From a virus, in IMG/VR virus record IMGVR_UViG_3300009447_000015, positions 1-46,872 of that record: a stretch of DNA of 46,872 nucleotides; one strand, written 5' to 3'. Below are positions 5,177-11,551 of the stretch, piece by piece. The stretch's first letter is position 1. The number at the start of each line of letters is the position of its first letter. The translations under genes and the position numbers were made by a program. The notes beneath the pieces were generated by a model, which worked only from the letters and a program-made list of their open reading frames with translations, ran no database searches and was not told the DNA's origin.

Positions 5177-5524
5177 ATGTCACATTACAAAAACTTAGTA
5201 CTTGAAAAGTCAGGATCAACACTTGACACTGAACACGGTGGTGTTGGATATGATGTATCTTTTGAATCAATAATGACAGCAGATGGTCATGATATATATG
5301 TTGCTTTAGACCAAGCTGACTGGAAAAGTGTTATACCTGATAGAGATATATACACTCAAGCTCATTACTTGCAGCCAGAAATTGAATCTGCTATAAACTT
5401 AGGGTCTTTCATCTATGTTGATGAATATATATTAGACGAATGTGATCTTGGAGAGGATAGCGATCGTTGGGAATACTTATGGAATGAATGGTATGTAAAT
5501 AATAAAATGTCACACAAATTTTAA
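5177..5524 (+). CDS. Acidic hypothetical protein (115 aa)
   Basis: A 115-residue acidic protein. It holds LDTEHGGVGYDVSFE near the N-terminus and an acidic, aromatic C-terminal third (DEYILDECDLGEDSDRWEY). No family recognised. It lies in a tight run of genes (two bases to the next start). Small acidic proteins of this sort may mimic DNA, but this is only a suggestion. Confidence 0.7.
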   Translation: MSHYKNLVLEKSGSTLDTEHGGVGYDVSFESIMTADGHDIYVALDQADWKSVIPDRDIYTQAHYLQPEIESAINLGSFIYVDEYILDECDLGEDSDRWEYLWNEWYVNNKMSHKF

Positions 5525-5526
5525 TT

Positions 5527-5721
5527 ATGAATAGACACGTATGGGAAGGCTGGACAGTACAAGATTTTATTAATGAAGTAGAGGTAGATTTTCAAAACTG
5601 GCCACGCATTGATGATCCTGAAAAATTAAAAGACGAGATTAAAAGTTCACAACCTTACTACAAAAAGCATATACCTGAAGTATATAAACATTTTAAACTA
5701 TTAAATGAAAAGAAATTATGA
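5527..5721 (+). CDS. Hypothetical protein (64 aa)
   Basis: A 64-residue protein with a Trp-rich N-terminus (HVWEGWTVQDFI) and a charged helical C-terminus. The stop overlaps the next start (ATGA at 5718), which suggests coupled translation. No known domain. Confidence 0.66.
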   Translation: MNRHVWEGWTVQDFINEVEVDFQNWPRIDDPEKLKDEIKSSQPYYKKHIPEVYKHFKLLNEKKL

Positions 5722-5978
5722 AAACAAAAGAAAAAATGGGTTTACCAAAATGGTTCGAAGGTAAAGTATACGCTAGCGGCGATACGGTTAAAAATCCTTT
5801 TACAGGAGCAGAAGCAGAGTTAAATAACAATGAGTTATCTATGTATGATTTTATAATGGGTGCTCAATGGTTAATAGAACGAGGTCAATCCAATAGAATG
5901 ATAGACTCAGAGTTTAGAAAAGGCCTTGATTGGTTTAGGCATTCAAACGCAGAAGCTTACATGGTATTACTAGATTAA
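5718..5978 (+). CDS. Conserved phage hypothetical protein (86 aa)
   Basis: An 86-residue protein with motifs MGLPKWFEGKVY near the start, NPFTG, ELSMYDFIMGAQ in the middle and GLDWFRHSNAEAYMVLLD at the end. I recall proteins with the same layout from marine phages, always without a function. It is coupled to the upstream gene by ATGA and precedes the DnaA-like gene by ten bases. Confidence 0.72.
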   Translation: MKTKEKMGLPKWFEGKVYASGDTVKNPFTGAEAELNNNELSMYDFIMGAQWLIERGQSNRMIDSEFRKGLDWFRHSNAEAYMVLLD

Positions 5979-5988
5979 ATATAAACAT

Positions 5989-6462
5989 ATGACACCAAGA
6001 ATTACACCATCAAATAAAAAAATACTAAACTACTTTTACTATAAAATATTAGACGAAGCTGGTGAGTATTCATACAAAGTAAATACACGCAAACGTGAAT
6101 ACAAAATGTTGCGTTGGGTTTACTATAAACTATCAATGGATTACTCTACAGCTGGTTGTTCTGCAATAGCTAAAAGTATGGGTCAAGATCATGCAACTGT
6201 TTTACATAGTATTAAAAACTTTGAAAATGAATTGCCATACGAAAGAGATATAGAAGAGTTGTACAGGAAAGTAGAGAATATATATATATCTGAGGTTCAA
6301 GAGGTTAAAACTATTAACGAGATAAACGATAGGATATTAGAATTAAAAAACACTATAGCTGTACTCGAGCAAAAGAAAGCAGACATAAGTGAAAAACACA
6401 TATCTAAAAACACTGAAGAAAATAAAAGATATGAATTACAAAAACAATACGCGGCAAGCTAG
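5989..6462 (+). CDS. DnaA domain IV-like DNA-binding protein with coiled coil
   Basis: Residues 34-95 match the DnaA C-terminal (domain IV) helix-turn-helix: a basic start (RKREYKM), then the signature GQDHATVLHSIKNFE at 65-79, where the family has G-x-x-D-H-x-T-V-L-H. The residues that touch the DnaA box in bacterial DnaA (the D-H-x-T and the following His) are kept as D67, H68, T70 and H73. No AAA+ ATPase part is present. Residues 105-150 form a charged, heptad-like coiled coil (INDRILELKNTIAVLEQKK). It probably binds a DnaA-box-like site as a dimer, either to start phage replication or to redirect host DnaA/DnaN. Promoter P8 lies inside its last codons. Confidence 0.75.
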   Translation: MTPRITPSNKKILNYFYYKILDEAGEYSYKVNTRKREYKMLRWVYYKLSMDYSTAGCSAIAKSMGQDHATVLHSIKNFENELPYERDIEELYRKVENIYISEVQEVKTINEINDRILELKNTIAVLEQKKADISEKHISKNTEENKRYELQKQYAAS

Positions 6463-6475
6463 ATAATAATTATAT
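6436..6475 (+). promoter_or_regulatory. Promoter module P8 inside the DnaA-like gene
   Basis: TTACAA at 6436-6441, CAATACG in the 20-bp gap, and GATAATAATTATA from 6462. The module overlaps the last nine codons of the DnaA-like gene and lies 29 bp before the KTSC gene's ATG at 6496. The spacing is the same as in P1-P7, though the AT tail is less regular. Confidence 0.65.
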
Positions 6476-6495
6476 AACAATTAAAACAATTAACA

Positions 6496-6723
6496 ATGGA
6501 AAGAATTTTAAAAGAAAAGATCGATGTGTATTCAAGTATGGTAGACTCAGTTACATACACACCAATGAAAAAAACATTATTAGTTAAATTCAACTCAGGA
6601 TCTAAATATGTATATTCAGATGTTGATTCAGGAACGTTTGAAGGTTTAAGATCAGCAGTATCAAAAGGTGCATACTTAAATAGGAATGTAATTAGATTAT
6701 TTTCCTACAAAAAAATTAAATAA
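6496..6723 (+). CDS. KTSC domain protein
   Basis: A 75-residue protein that fits the KTSC domain (named after the lysyl-tRNA synthetase C-terminal region): strand LLVKFNSGSKYVYSDVD, a helix, then SKGAYLNRNVIR near residues 56-67. KTSC proteins are small RNA- or protein-binding folds; the phage role is not known. It is first in a unit from promoter P8 and its stop overlaps the next ATG by one base. Confidence 0.75.
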   Translation: MERILKEKIDVYSSMVDSVTYTPMKKTLLVKFNSGSKYVYSDVDSGTFEGLRSAVSKGAYLNRNVIRLFSYKKIK

Positions 6724-6953
6724 TGATAGAAACTGATTTTGATACCAAACAACGCGCGTTAGATAAAGCTAATGCTAAAGTTATTATGTCCGATATAGAT
6801 ATTAATAATACTGTTGATGACATAAAACAAAAGCGTTGGGCTGGTGTAACTAAAGAACAGTTACAAATGGTATTACAACATCAGGAACACGACGCAAAAG
6901 TTTGGAAATATATATACGCATTAATTAAAAAAGATCTTAAACAAAATGACTGA
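6723..6953 (+). CDS. Hypothetical helical protein (76 aa)
   Basis: A 76-residue charged protein that looks all-helical (TKQRALDKANAKVIMSD, then LQMVLQHQEHDAKVWKYIYALIKKD). Its start overlaps the KTSC stop by one base and its end overlaps the next start by eight. No motif recognised. Confidence 0.65.
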   Translation: MIETDFDTKQRALDKANAKVIMSDIDINNTVDDIKQKRWAGVTKEQLQMVLQHQEHDAKVWKYIYALIKKDLKQND

Positions 6954-7236
6954 ACAAGAAATGAACCAATTAGCTGACATTATAGTAGACAAAATATATG
7001 CTCGTCAAGAAGAGTTTGATAAACAGTTTATTGACAACATGCAAGAAACGTTAGGTGATGACGCGGAAGTTAGTGGTCAATATATTATATCTGAACAAGA
7101 GTTGTTAGAAATAGAACTTAAAAGACTTAACGAGCTATTGTTACGCTATGAGCAAAACGAAGACTATAGTAAAGCAGCTATATTAAACAACAAGATAAAC
7201 AAAGTTGTTAAAAAGCTTAATGATCTTAAAAAGTAA
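6946..7236 (+). CDS. Coiled-coil protein with UVR-like segment (96 aa)
   Basis: An acidic protein with two helical halves. The C-terminal half (LKRLNELLLRYEQNEDYSKA, then ILNNKINKVVKKL) resembles the UVR motif found in UvrB, UvrC and other proteins, a short two-helix hairpin used for protein contacts. The match is by pattern only. It sits in the P8 unit, two bases before the next small gene. Confidence 0.62.
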   Translation: MTEQEMNQLADIIVDKIYARQEEFDKQFIDNMQETLGDDAEVSGQYIISEQELLEIELKRLNELLLRYEQNEDYSKAAILNNKINKVVKKLNDLKK

Positions 7237-7238
7237 TT

Positions 7239-7249
7239 ATGCTATACAC
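7239..7249 (+). repeat. RTGCTATACAC repeat, copy 7
   Basis: ATGCTATACAC followed by A, whose first three bases form the start codon of the small gene at 7239. Confidence 0.65.
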
Positions 7250-7382
7250 AATGCGTATAATTGACGGCAGCGATACCCACGATTACTTAATTAATGGTGT
7301 TGTTGCTGATCACGTGCAAGATGCGGCAGTTGAAAGAATATTAAAAGACTATAACAAAAATGTTATAATAGAATTTTTATGA
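7239..7382 (+). CDS. Small hypothetical protein (47 aa)
   Basis: A 47-codon frame whose ATG is the beginning of an RTGCTATACAC repeat. A second ATG at codon 5 (MRIIDGSDTHDYLING) could be the true start, as the MLYT prefix is fixed by the repeat. The stop overlaps the next start (ATGA at 7379). The chain is acidic with a helix VQDAAVERILKDY. Function unknown. Confidence 0.6.
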   Translation: MLYTMRIIDGSDTHDYLINGVVADHVQDAAVERILKDYNKNVIIEFL

Positions 7383-7645
7383 AAACACCAATGCAAGAAA
7401 TGATTGAGTTTATGAAAGAAAAACTCAAAGAAGATACTTTGCACTATAATACACACCCTTCTAACGGTGGCTTGATAGCTATTAGAATGTCTCAATTTTA
7501 TTTAGAAATAGCAGAATCAATGCTTGAGAAAGAAAAAGAAGTTATGTGTGAGTTTCAATCAATAGGTCAAAACAGAGATTTTTGGGTAAACTATTACGAT
7601 AACGAACAGTGTTTTGACCAAACCTTTAACACCAAAGAGATATGA
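7379..7645 (+). CDS. Hypothetical protein (88 aa)
   Basis: An 88-residue mixed-charge protein: helices MQEMIEFMKEKLKED and MSQFYLEIAESMLEKEKEV, joined by a GGLIAIR turn, then an aromatic C-terminus (FWVNYYDNEQCFDQTF). Start overlaps the upstream stop; the end overlaps the next start by four bases. Family unknown. Confidence 0.68.
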   Translation: MKTPMQEMIEFMKEKLKEDTLHYNTHPSNGGLIAIRMSQFYLEIAESMLEKEKEVMCEFQSIGQNRDFWVNYYDNEQCFDQTFNTKEI

Positions 7646-7809
7646 AAAAACAACCTTACAGAATAACAATAGAACAGTACGAATATAAGTATTCAGTAGA
7701 AGTAGACCATTCAGATATAGACTTTACAGAGTATGTAGACCTGTTAAGGCAAATATCTTTAGCAGCATCTTGGAATACAAAACAAGTAAAGGAATTTTTT
7801 GATGAGTAA
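7642..7809 (+). CDS. Conserved small hypothetical protein (55 aa)
   Basis: A 55-codon frame from ATG 7642. Layout: PYRITIEQYEYKYSVEVDHS, then DIDFTEYVDLLRQI, then SWNTKQVKEFF. The beta-beta-helix pattern is one I recall from marine flavobacterial phages. It overlaps both neighbours by a few bases (the next ATG is 7802). Function unknown. Confidence 0.66.
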   Translation: MKKQPYRITIEQYEYKYSVEVDHSDIDFTEYVDLLRQISLAASWNTKQVKEFFDE

Positions 7810-8083
7810 AAAAAACAATATGAAAGAACAAGATTTAATAGATTTAGGGTTTAAAAAATCATATGTAACTGATTTATACCCAGAACATAAAGACTCAGAT
7901 CTAAAACCTTATTACTATTACACATATAATATTACAAATGAATTATGTTTAATATCTAGTGATAACGGAGAAGCTAAAAAAAATGGCTGGGGTGTAGAAA
8001 TGTTTGATTACGATAATATTGAATTTACCAGTAAAGAAGACATTGAAAAACTTATTAGTTTAATTGAAAAGAATAAATCATGA
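7802..8083 (+). CDS. Hypothetical protein (93 aa)
   Basis: The frame can be extended one codon to a TTG at 7799, but ATG 7802 overlaps the upstream stop in the same way as its neighbours, so I choose it. The protein has a Tyr-rich middle (KPYYYYTYNI), a region LISSDNGEAKKNGWGVEMF, and a helical C-terminus. It may be a small alpha/beta fold; no family recognised. It overlaps the next ATG by four bases. Confidence 0.66.
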   Translation: MSKKNNMKEQDLIDLGFKKSYVTDLYPEHKDSDLKPYYYYTYNITNELCLISSDNGEAKKNGWGVEMFDYDNIEFTSKEDIEKLISLIEKNKS

Positions 8084-8445
8084 AAACATTAATAGTAAGT
8101 ATAGTAGCATGCGTAACAGCAACTGTTTACAATGCGGTGCCAGGTCAAACAGATGATACACCAAACATAACAGCAACGGGTTTTGTTATTGATTTAGATA
8201 ACCCTAAAAAGCATAGAATAGTAGCTGTATCAAGAGATCTTGAAAAAATAGGTTTTACTATGGGTAAAACAATTTGCGTAGAGAATGCTGGACGTATGAA
8301 TGGCATTTGGTATATTCGTGATCGCATGAATAAACGTTGGACTAAAAAAATTGATTTTTTGGTTAACAAAAAAGTAAAATATGGAAAATGGAATAATGTT
8401 TCCATTAGATTAATAAACAGTCACAGTGTGACAATAGGTAGTTAA
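8080..8445 (+). CDS. Secreted 3D/RlpA-like domain protein
   Basis: A 121-residue protein with an N-terminal hydrophobic segment (LIVSIVACVTATVY), likely a signal peptide, followed by a 3D-domain pattern: VTATVYNAVPGQTDDTPNIT near the start, then AVSRDLEKIGFTMGKTI, and GIWYIRDRMNKRWTKKIDF with the Asp residues of the domain. 3D domains form a double-psi barrel in MltA- and RlpA-type lytic transglycosylases and cut or bind peptidoglycan. A role in host wall modification is likely; enzymatic activity is not shown. It is expressed from the early strand, apart from the late lysis genes. Confidence 0.68.
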   Translation: MKTLIVSIVACVTATVYNAVPGQTDDTPNITATGFVIDLDNPKKHRIVAVSRDLEKIGFTMGKTICVENAGRMNGIWYIRDRMNKRWTKKIDFLVNKKVKYGKWNNVSIRLINSHSVTIGS

Positions 8446-8465
8446 TATAAAGGGGTAATAGGCTA

Positions 8466-9119
8466 ATGTCATACGAACGTCGTCTCGATTATTTACATCG
8501 AAACAGAATACTTTACAGAAGGTTGCCAGTTAAAGACAAGCCAACTTCAACATATGATTGGGGTTGGTTTTATGAAGACGGTACCAGAGAGTGTTATGAT
8601 CTTTTTAGAAGTAAAGCTAAGATCAACACCTACAAATCTTTAAAGTGGCATTTATTAGTTCTATGGTATCTTAACCCAAAACTTGATCCTGATAATTTTT
8701 TAAATTTATCTAAATTTATATGCAATATTAAAAATGGATTTGTTACATTTACAATAAATGATGACTTGTTAAATAAAATCATATACGAAATAAGTATGTG
8801 TGACCTAGAACAAGATCCATCTAATAAGACCCGTAAAGTTATATTTAATTATAATTGTAAACTAGAATTGTCAGACAAACTAAGTATCGTAGGACAACTC
8901 GTAGGTAGAAGCAAAAGAATTACCGAGTCTGACATCTACGATGTTATGCTATACATAAACGACTGCGGGAATAAAATAACAGTAGCTAATTTAGCTGAAC
9001 AATTAAATTGTACACCAAGAACCATATACCGTAATATGACCAATGAACTCAAAAAAGAGAAGGAACTATTAAACAACGGATATGAAAAAGTACAACATTC
9101 AGAACTACGTACGATATAA
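8466..9119 (+). CDS. HTH protein, putative transcription regulator
   Basis: A 217-residue protein with a basic N-terminus and a C-terminal helix-turn-helix: residues about 169-196 read KITVANLAEQLNCTPRTIYR, a classic turn with the A-x-x-L-x-x-x-x-R pattern. The N-terminal 150 residues match nothing I know. Its end overlaps the sigma-factor gene by 38 bases, so the two are co-transcribed and may work together, for example as activator and sigma. A near-copy of the RTGCTATACAC repeat is at 8946-8956. Confidence 0.62.
   Translation: MSYERRLDYLHRNRILYRRLPVKDKPTSTYDWGWFYEDGTRECYDLFRSKAKINTYKSLKWHLLVLWYLNPKLDPDNFLNLSKFICNIKNGFVTFTINDDLLNKIIYEISMCDLEQDPSNKTRKVIFNYNCKLELSDKLSIVGQLVGRSKRITESDIYDVMLYINDCGNKITVANLAEQLNCTPRTIYRNMTNELKKEKELLNNGYEKVQHSELRTI
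8946..8956 (+). repeat. Near-copy of the RTGCTATACAC repeat
   Basis: ATGCTATACAT differs from the repeat only in its last base. It lies inside the HTH gene. A second such near-copy is at 33282-33292 in the late half. Confidence 0.4.
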
Positions 9120-9846
9120 AGAAGATGTAAAGTCTTCAATTGAACGTGTCGGCGAAAAACCATTTAACGAGTACACTAGAGACGAGCTTATAATTAAGTT
9201 TTTACCTTTAGTAGAAAACATAGCAAGGAAGTTTTCAACAGCTCAACAAGCTTCCGGTGTTATGGATATTACAGATTTAATACAGGACGGTAGTTTGGGA
9301 CTGATCAAAGCTGTTGACAAAATAATATGGGAAACAATAGAAAACTCAGAAGACGAGGAAAAAACATTAAAGTCTTTCCTGTCTAAAAGAATAAAAGGAG
9401 CCATTAGAAGAGCCATAGACATAAACAGGGGAGATATTAGAATACCAGAGCATAAACTAAATGAAATTAGGAAAGACAATGGTAAAGACAAAAAAATGGT
9501 TGCAATGTTTTTTAATTCCATATTCCTTAGTATTGACGAGCAAATAAATGATGATGACGACGATAATACAATGCACCAAATACCTGATCAGTCTGAACCA
9601 TATAACATTGGTTTATTAAATTTATATCTAACAAGTCTATTAAAAAAGTTTCTTAATAATAGAGAGTTTGAAGTACTAAGATTAAGTTATGGATTAAATT
9701 GTGATAAACACTCTGCAAATCAAATAGCAGAGATATTAGGCATCGAAGGTCCTAGCGCTTATGTTAGAATATCTGAGATAAAAAAGCAAGCTGTAGAGAA
9801 GTTAATTGATAATGTAGAACCATCGCAAGTGATTGACTATCTGTAG
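9082..9846 (+). CDS. Sigma-70 family factor
   Basis: A 254-residue sigma factor. Region 2 is at about 33-120: ELIIKFLPLVENIARKF, DITDLIQDGSLGLIKAVD, then SFLSKRIKGAIRRAI, the -10 binding helix, followed by GDIRIPEH as in region 2.4/3. Region 4 is at about 192-243 (REFEVLRLSYGL, ANQIAEILG, YVRISEIKKQAVEKL), the -35 binding HTH. An acidic insertion (SEDEEK) lies between 2.2 and 2.3 and an Asp run at 158-161. It most likely redirects host RNA polymerase to phage promoters; whether these are the TTRCAA/GATAAT modules or late ones is open. Confidence 0.85.
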   Translation: MKKYNIQNYVRYKEDVKSSIERVGEKPFNEYTRDELIIKFLPLVENIARKFSTAQQASGVMDITDLIQDGSLGLIKAVDKIIWETIENSEDEEKTLKSFLSKRIKGAIRRAIDINRGDIRIPEHKLNEIRKDNGKDKKMVAMFFNSIFLSIDEQINDDDDDNTMHQIPDQSEPYNIGLLNLYLTSLLKKFLNNREFEVLRLSYGLNCDKHSANQIAEILGIEGPSAYVRISEIKKQAVEKLIDNVEPSQVIDYL

Positions 9847-9894
9847 ATTAAGGCAAAAATATGTAATTATAATAATAACTAAATTCCTTTAAAA

Positions 9895-10449
9895 ATGAAA
9901 GAGACATTAACCATTTATCAAAAATTAAGCAAAATCCAAAAAGAGTTTAAAGCTAAAAAAAGTAGGTACAATTCTTTTGGTAAGTACAACTTTAGATCAG
10001 CTGAAGATATACTTGAAGCATTAAAACCATTTAACGAAAAGTACAATGTATTATTTACTGTTGATGAGCAACTTGTAAATATAGATGGTATGCCTATTAT
10101 AGAATCAACTGCTACTATTATGGATTCACAAGGTGGTATGTCTATAGCTGCTAAGTCTATAGTTGGTGTTGATTTAGCTCAAAAAGGTATGCAAGTACCA
10201 CAGCAGTTCGGTAGTGCTTCCAGTTATGCAAAGAAATATTCTCTTGGTAATTTACTTTTAATAGATGACACGCAAGATAGTGATGCAACTAATGATCACA
10301 GTGGTAGAACTTACGCCGCCAAGGTTGCTATTACTAAAGACCAATTAACTAAAGCTAAAGAATACGTTAAATCAGGTGGAAACATAGATGCTATTAAATC
10401 TAAGTATACACTTACAGCTTCACAAGTAAAAGAACTAAGTACATTATAA
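9895..10449 (+). CDS. erf: Erf-type single-strand annealing protein
   Basis: A 184-residue recombinase of the Erf family: KYNFRSAEDILEALKP near residue 29 and FGSASSYAKKYSLGNLLLIDDTQDSD around 102-127 are the two Erf signatures. Such proteins anneal complementary ssDNA and bind ssDNA as rings. The C-terminal part (KDQLTKAKEYVKSGG) looks like the linker to a small helical end. It is followed, with a one-base overlap, by an exonuclease gene, the usual annealase/exonuclease pair for recombination-dependent replication. Confidence 0.88.
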   Translation: MKETLTIYQKLSKIQKEFKAKKSRYNSFGKYNFRSAEDILEALKPFNEKYNVLFTVDEQLVNIDGMPIIESTATIMDSQGGMSIAAKSIVGVDLAQKGMQVPQQFGSASSYAKKYSLGNLLLIDDTQDSDATNDHSGRTYAAKVAITKDQLTKAKEYVKSGGNIDAIKSKYTLTASQVKELSTL

Positions 10450-11180
10450 TGAAAAAAAAAGAGGTATTAAAAAAACTTGAAAACGACGAAGACTATTACG
10501 GTGAATTTGGTAAAAAATACCTAAGCAACTCAGATATATCTACGCTACTTACGAATCCTTTATTACTTGGCGAAAGACAACCTATGATAAGTGCTTTTCT
10601 TATTGGTGGTTATTTTCACACAGCTATATTAGAGCCAGAAAAACTAGGTAAGTATAAAATTATAGATGTTAATAGTAGGAATAACAAAGAGTATAGAGAG
10701 CTTGAAGATCCAGAGGTATATTTACTTCAAAAAGAAGTTGATCAAATAGAATTAATGACTGGTAAAATGCTCAATAATGATATATGTAAAGATCTTATTA
10801 GAAGCGTTGGCAACGAATATGAAGTACCAGGTATTAAAGAGATACATGGTGAGATGTGGAAAGGTAAAGCTGATATTATAAACCACAATCAGAAACTAGT
10901 TGTTGACCTTAAGACTAGTGCAGACATATCTAAGTTTAGATACTCAGCTAAGAAATACAACTACGATAGTCAAGCTTATATATATAGCCAACTATTTGGT
11001 TATGAAATGATATTTATAGTGATAGATAAAAACACATTGCAATTAGGTATATTTGATTGCTCAGACGCGTTTTTAAGATCAGGAGAAGATAAAGTTTTAA
11101 AAGCAATCGATGCTTATAGGCTTTTTTTTAAATCAAAGGATTTCGATCCAGAACAATATTTTTTAAATCAAACACTTTAA
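10449..11180 (+). CDS. PD-(D/E)XK exonuclease, RecE/YqaJ-like
   Basis: A 243-residue nuclease. The active-site pattern is seen from about residue 139: GKADII with the first Asp, then VVDLKTSA giving D-x-K, then YDSQAYIYSQL with the conserved Q-x-x-x-Y. GGYFHTAILEPEKL near 53-66 is typical of RecE-type or PDDEXK_1 phage exonucleases. It would resect dsDNA ends to feed ssDNA to the Erf protein just upstream. Stop is ten bases from the SSB-like gene. Confidence 0.82.
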   Translation: MKKKEVLKKLENDEDYYGEFGKKYLSNSDISTLLTNPLLLGERQPMISAFLIGGYFHTAILEPEKLGKYKIIDVNSRNNKEYRELEDPEVYLLQKEVDQIELMTGKMLNNDICKDLIRSVGNEYEVPGIKEIHGEMWKGKADIINHNQKLVVDLKTSADISKFRYSAKKYNYDSQAYIYSQLFGYEMIFIVIDKNTLQLGIFDCSDAFLRSGEDKVLKAIDAYRLFFKSKDFDPEQYFLNQTL

Positions 11181-11190
11181 CAATTAAATT

Positions 11191-11541
11191 ATGGCAACAA
11201 AAATTTCAGTGTCAATCGACGCAGACAAAGCAAGAGAATTATTATCGAACAGATCTTACAAAGACAAGTCAGGTAATGAAATAGCAATTAAGGAAATTAA
11301 ATTTGATCTTATTGAGATGAAACCAGAATCTCAAAAAGTAGTTTATGATCATGAGAAATTTCAACTAGTAAAAACTCATTTTGCTATTAAACAACAAACA
11401 CAAGAAGAAAGACAAAATAAAGCGGAGTCTTTATTTGTAGGTGAAGGAGTTACTCAAGTTTGGAAAAACGAAGCTGGATCAGCTACAAGTTTTCAAGCGG
11501 CGCCAACAGCAGCACAAGTAGCAGATGATTTACCTTTTTAA
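11191..11541 (+). CDS. Single-strand DNA-binding protein-like
   Basis: A 116-residue protein placed between exonuclease and primase-helicase. The N-terminal 80 residues look like an OB-type beta protein (ISVSIDADKAREL, then AIKEIKFDLIEM and VVYDHEKFQLVKTHFAI). The C-terminus is Ala/Gln-rich and ends DDLPF, the acidic-aromatic tip of bacterial SSB that binds partner proteins. The combination supports an SSB role; I cannot place it in a named family. The tip could dock host replication proteins. Confidence 0.68.
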   Translation: MATKISVSIDADKARELLSNRSYKDKSGNEIAIKEIKFDLIEMKPESQKVVYDHEKFQLVKTHFAIKQQTQEERQNKAESLFVGEGVTQVWKNEAGSATSFQAAPTAAQVADDLPF

Positions 11542-11551
11542 TATAAAATAA

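Noticed and set aside
8012-8025. GATAATATT at 8012 as another promoter module
   Set aside because: There is no TTRCAA 20 bp upstream and no AATACG in the gap; it lies in the middle of a gene.
9846-9894. Promoter before the Erf gene
   Set aside because: The gap is A/T-rich with TATAATAATAAC but lacks the TTRCAA/GATAAT pair at the fixed distance, so I cannot support it.
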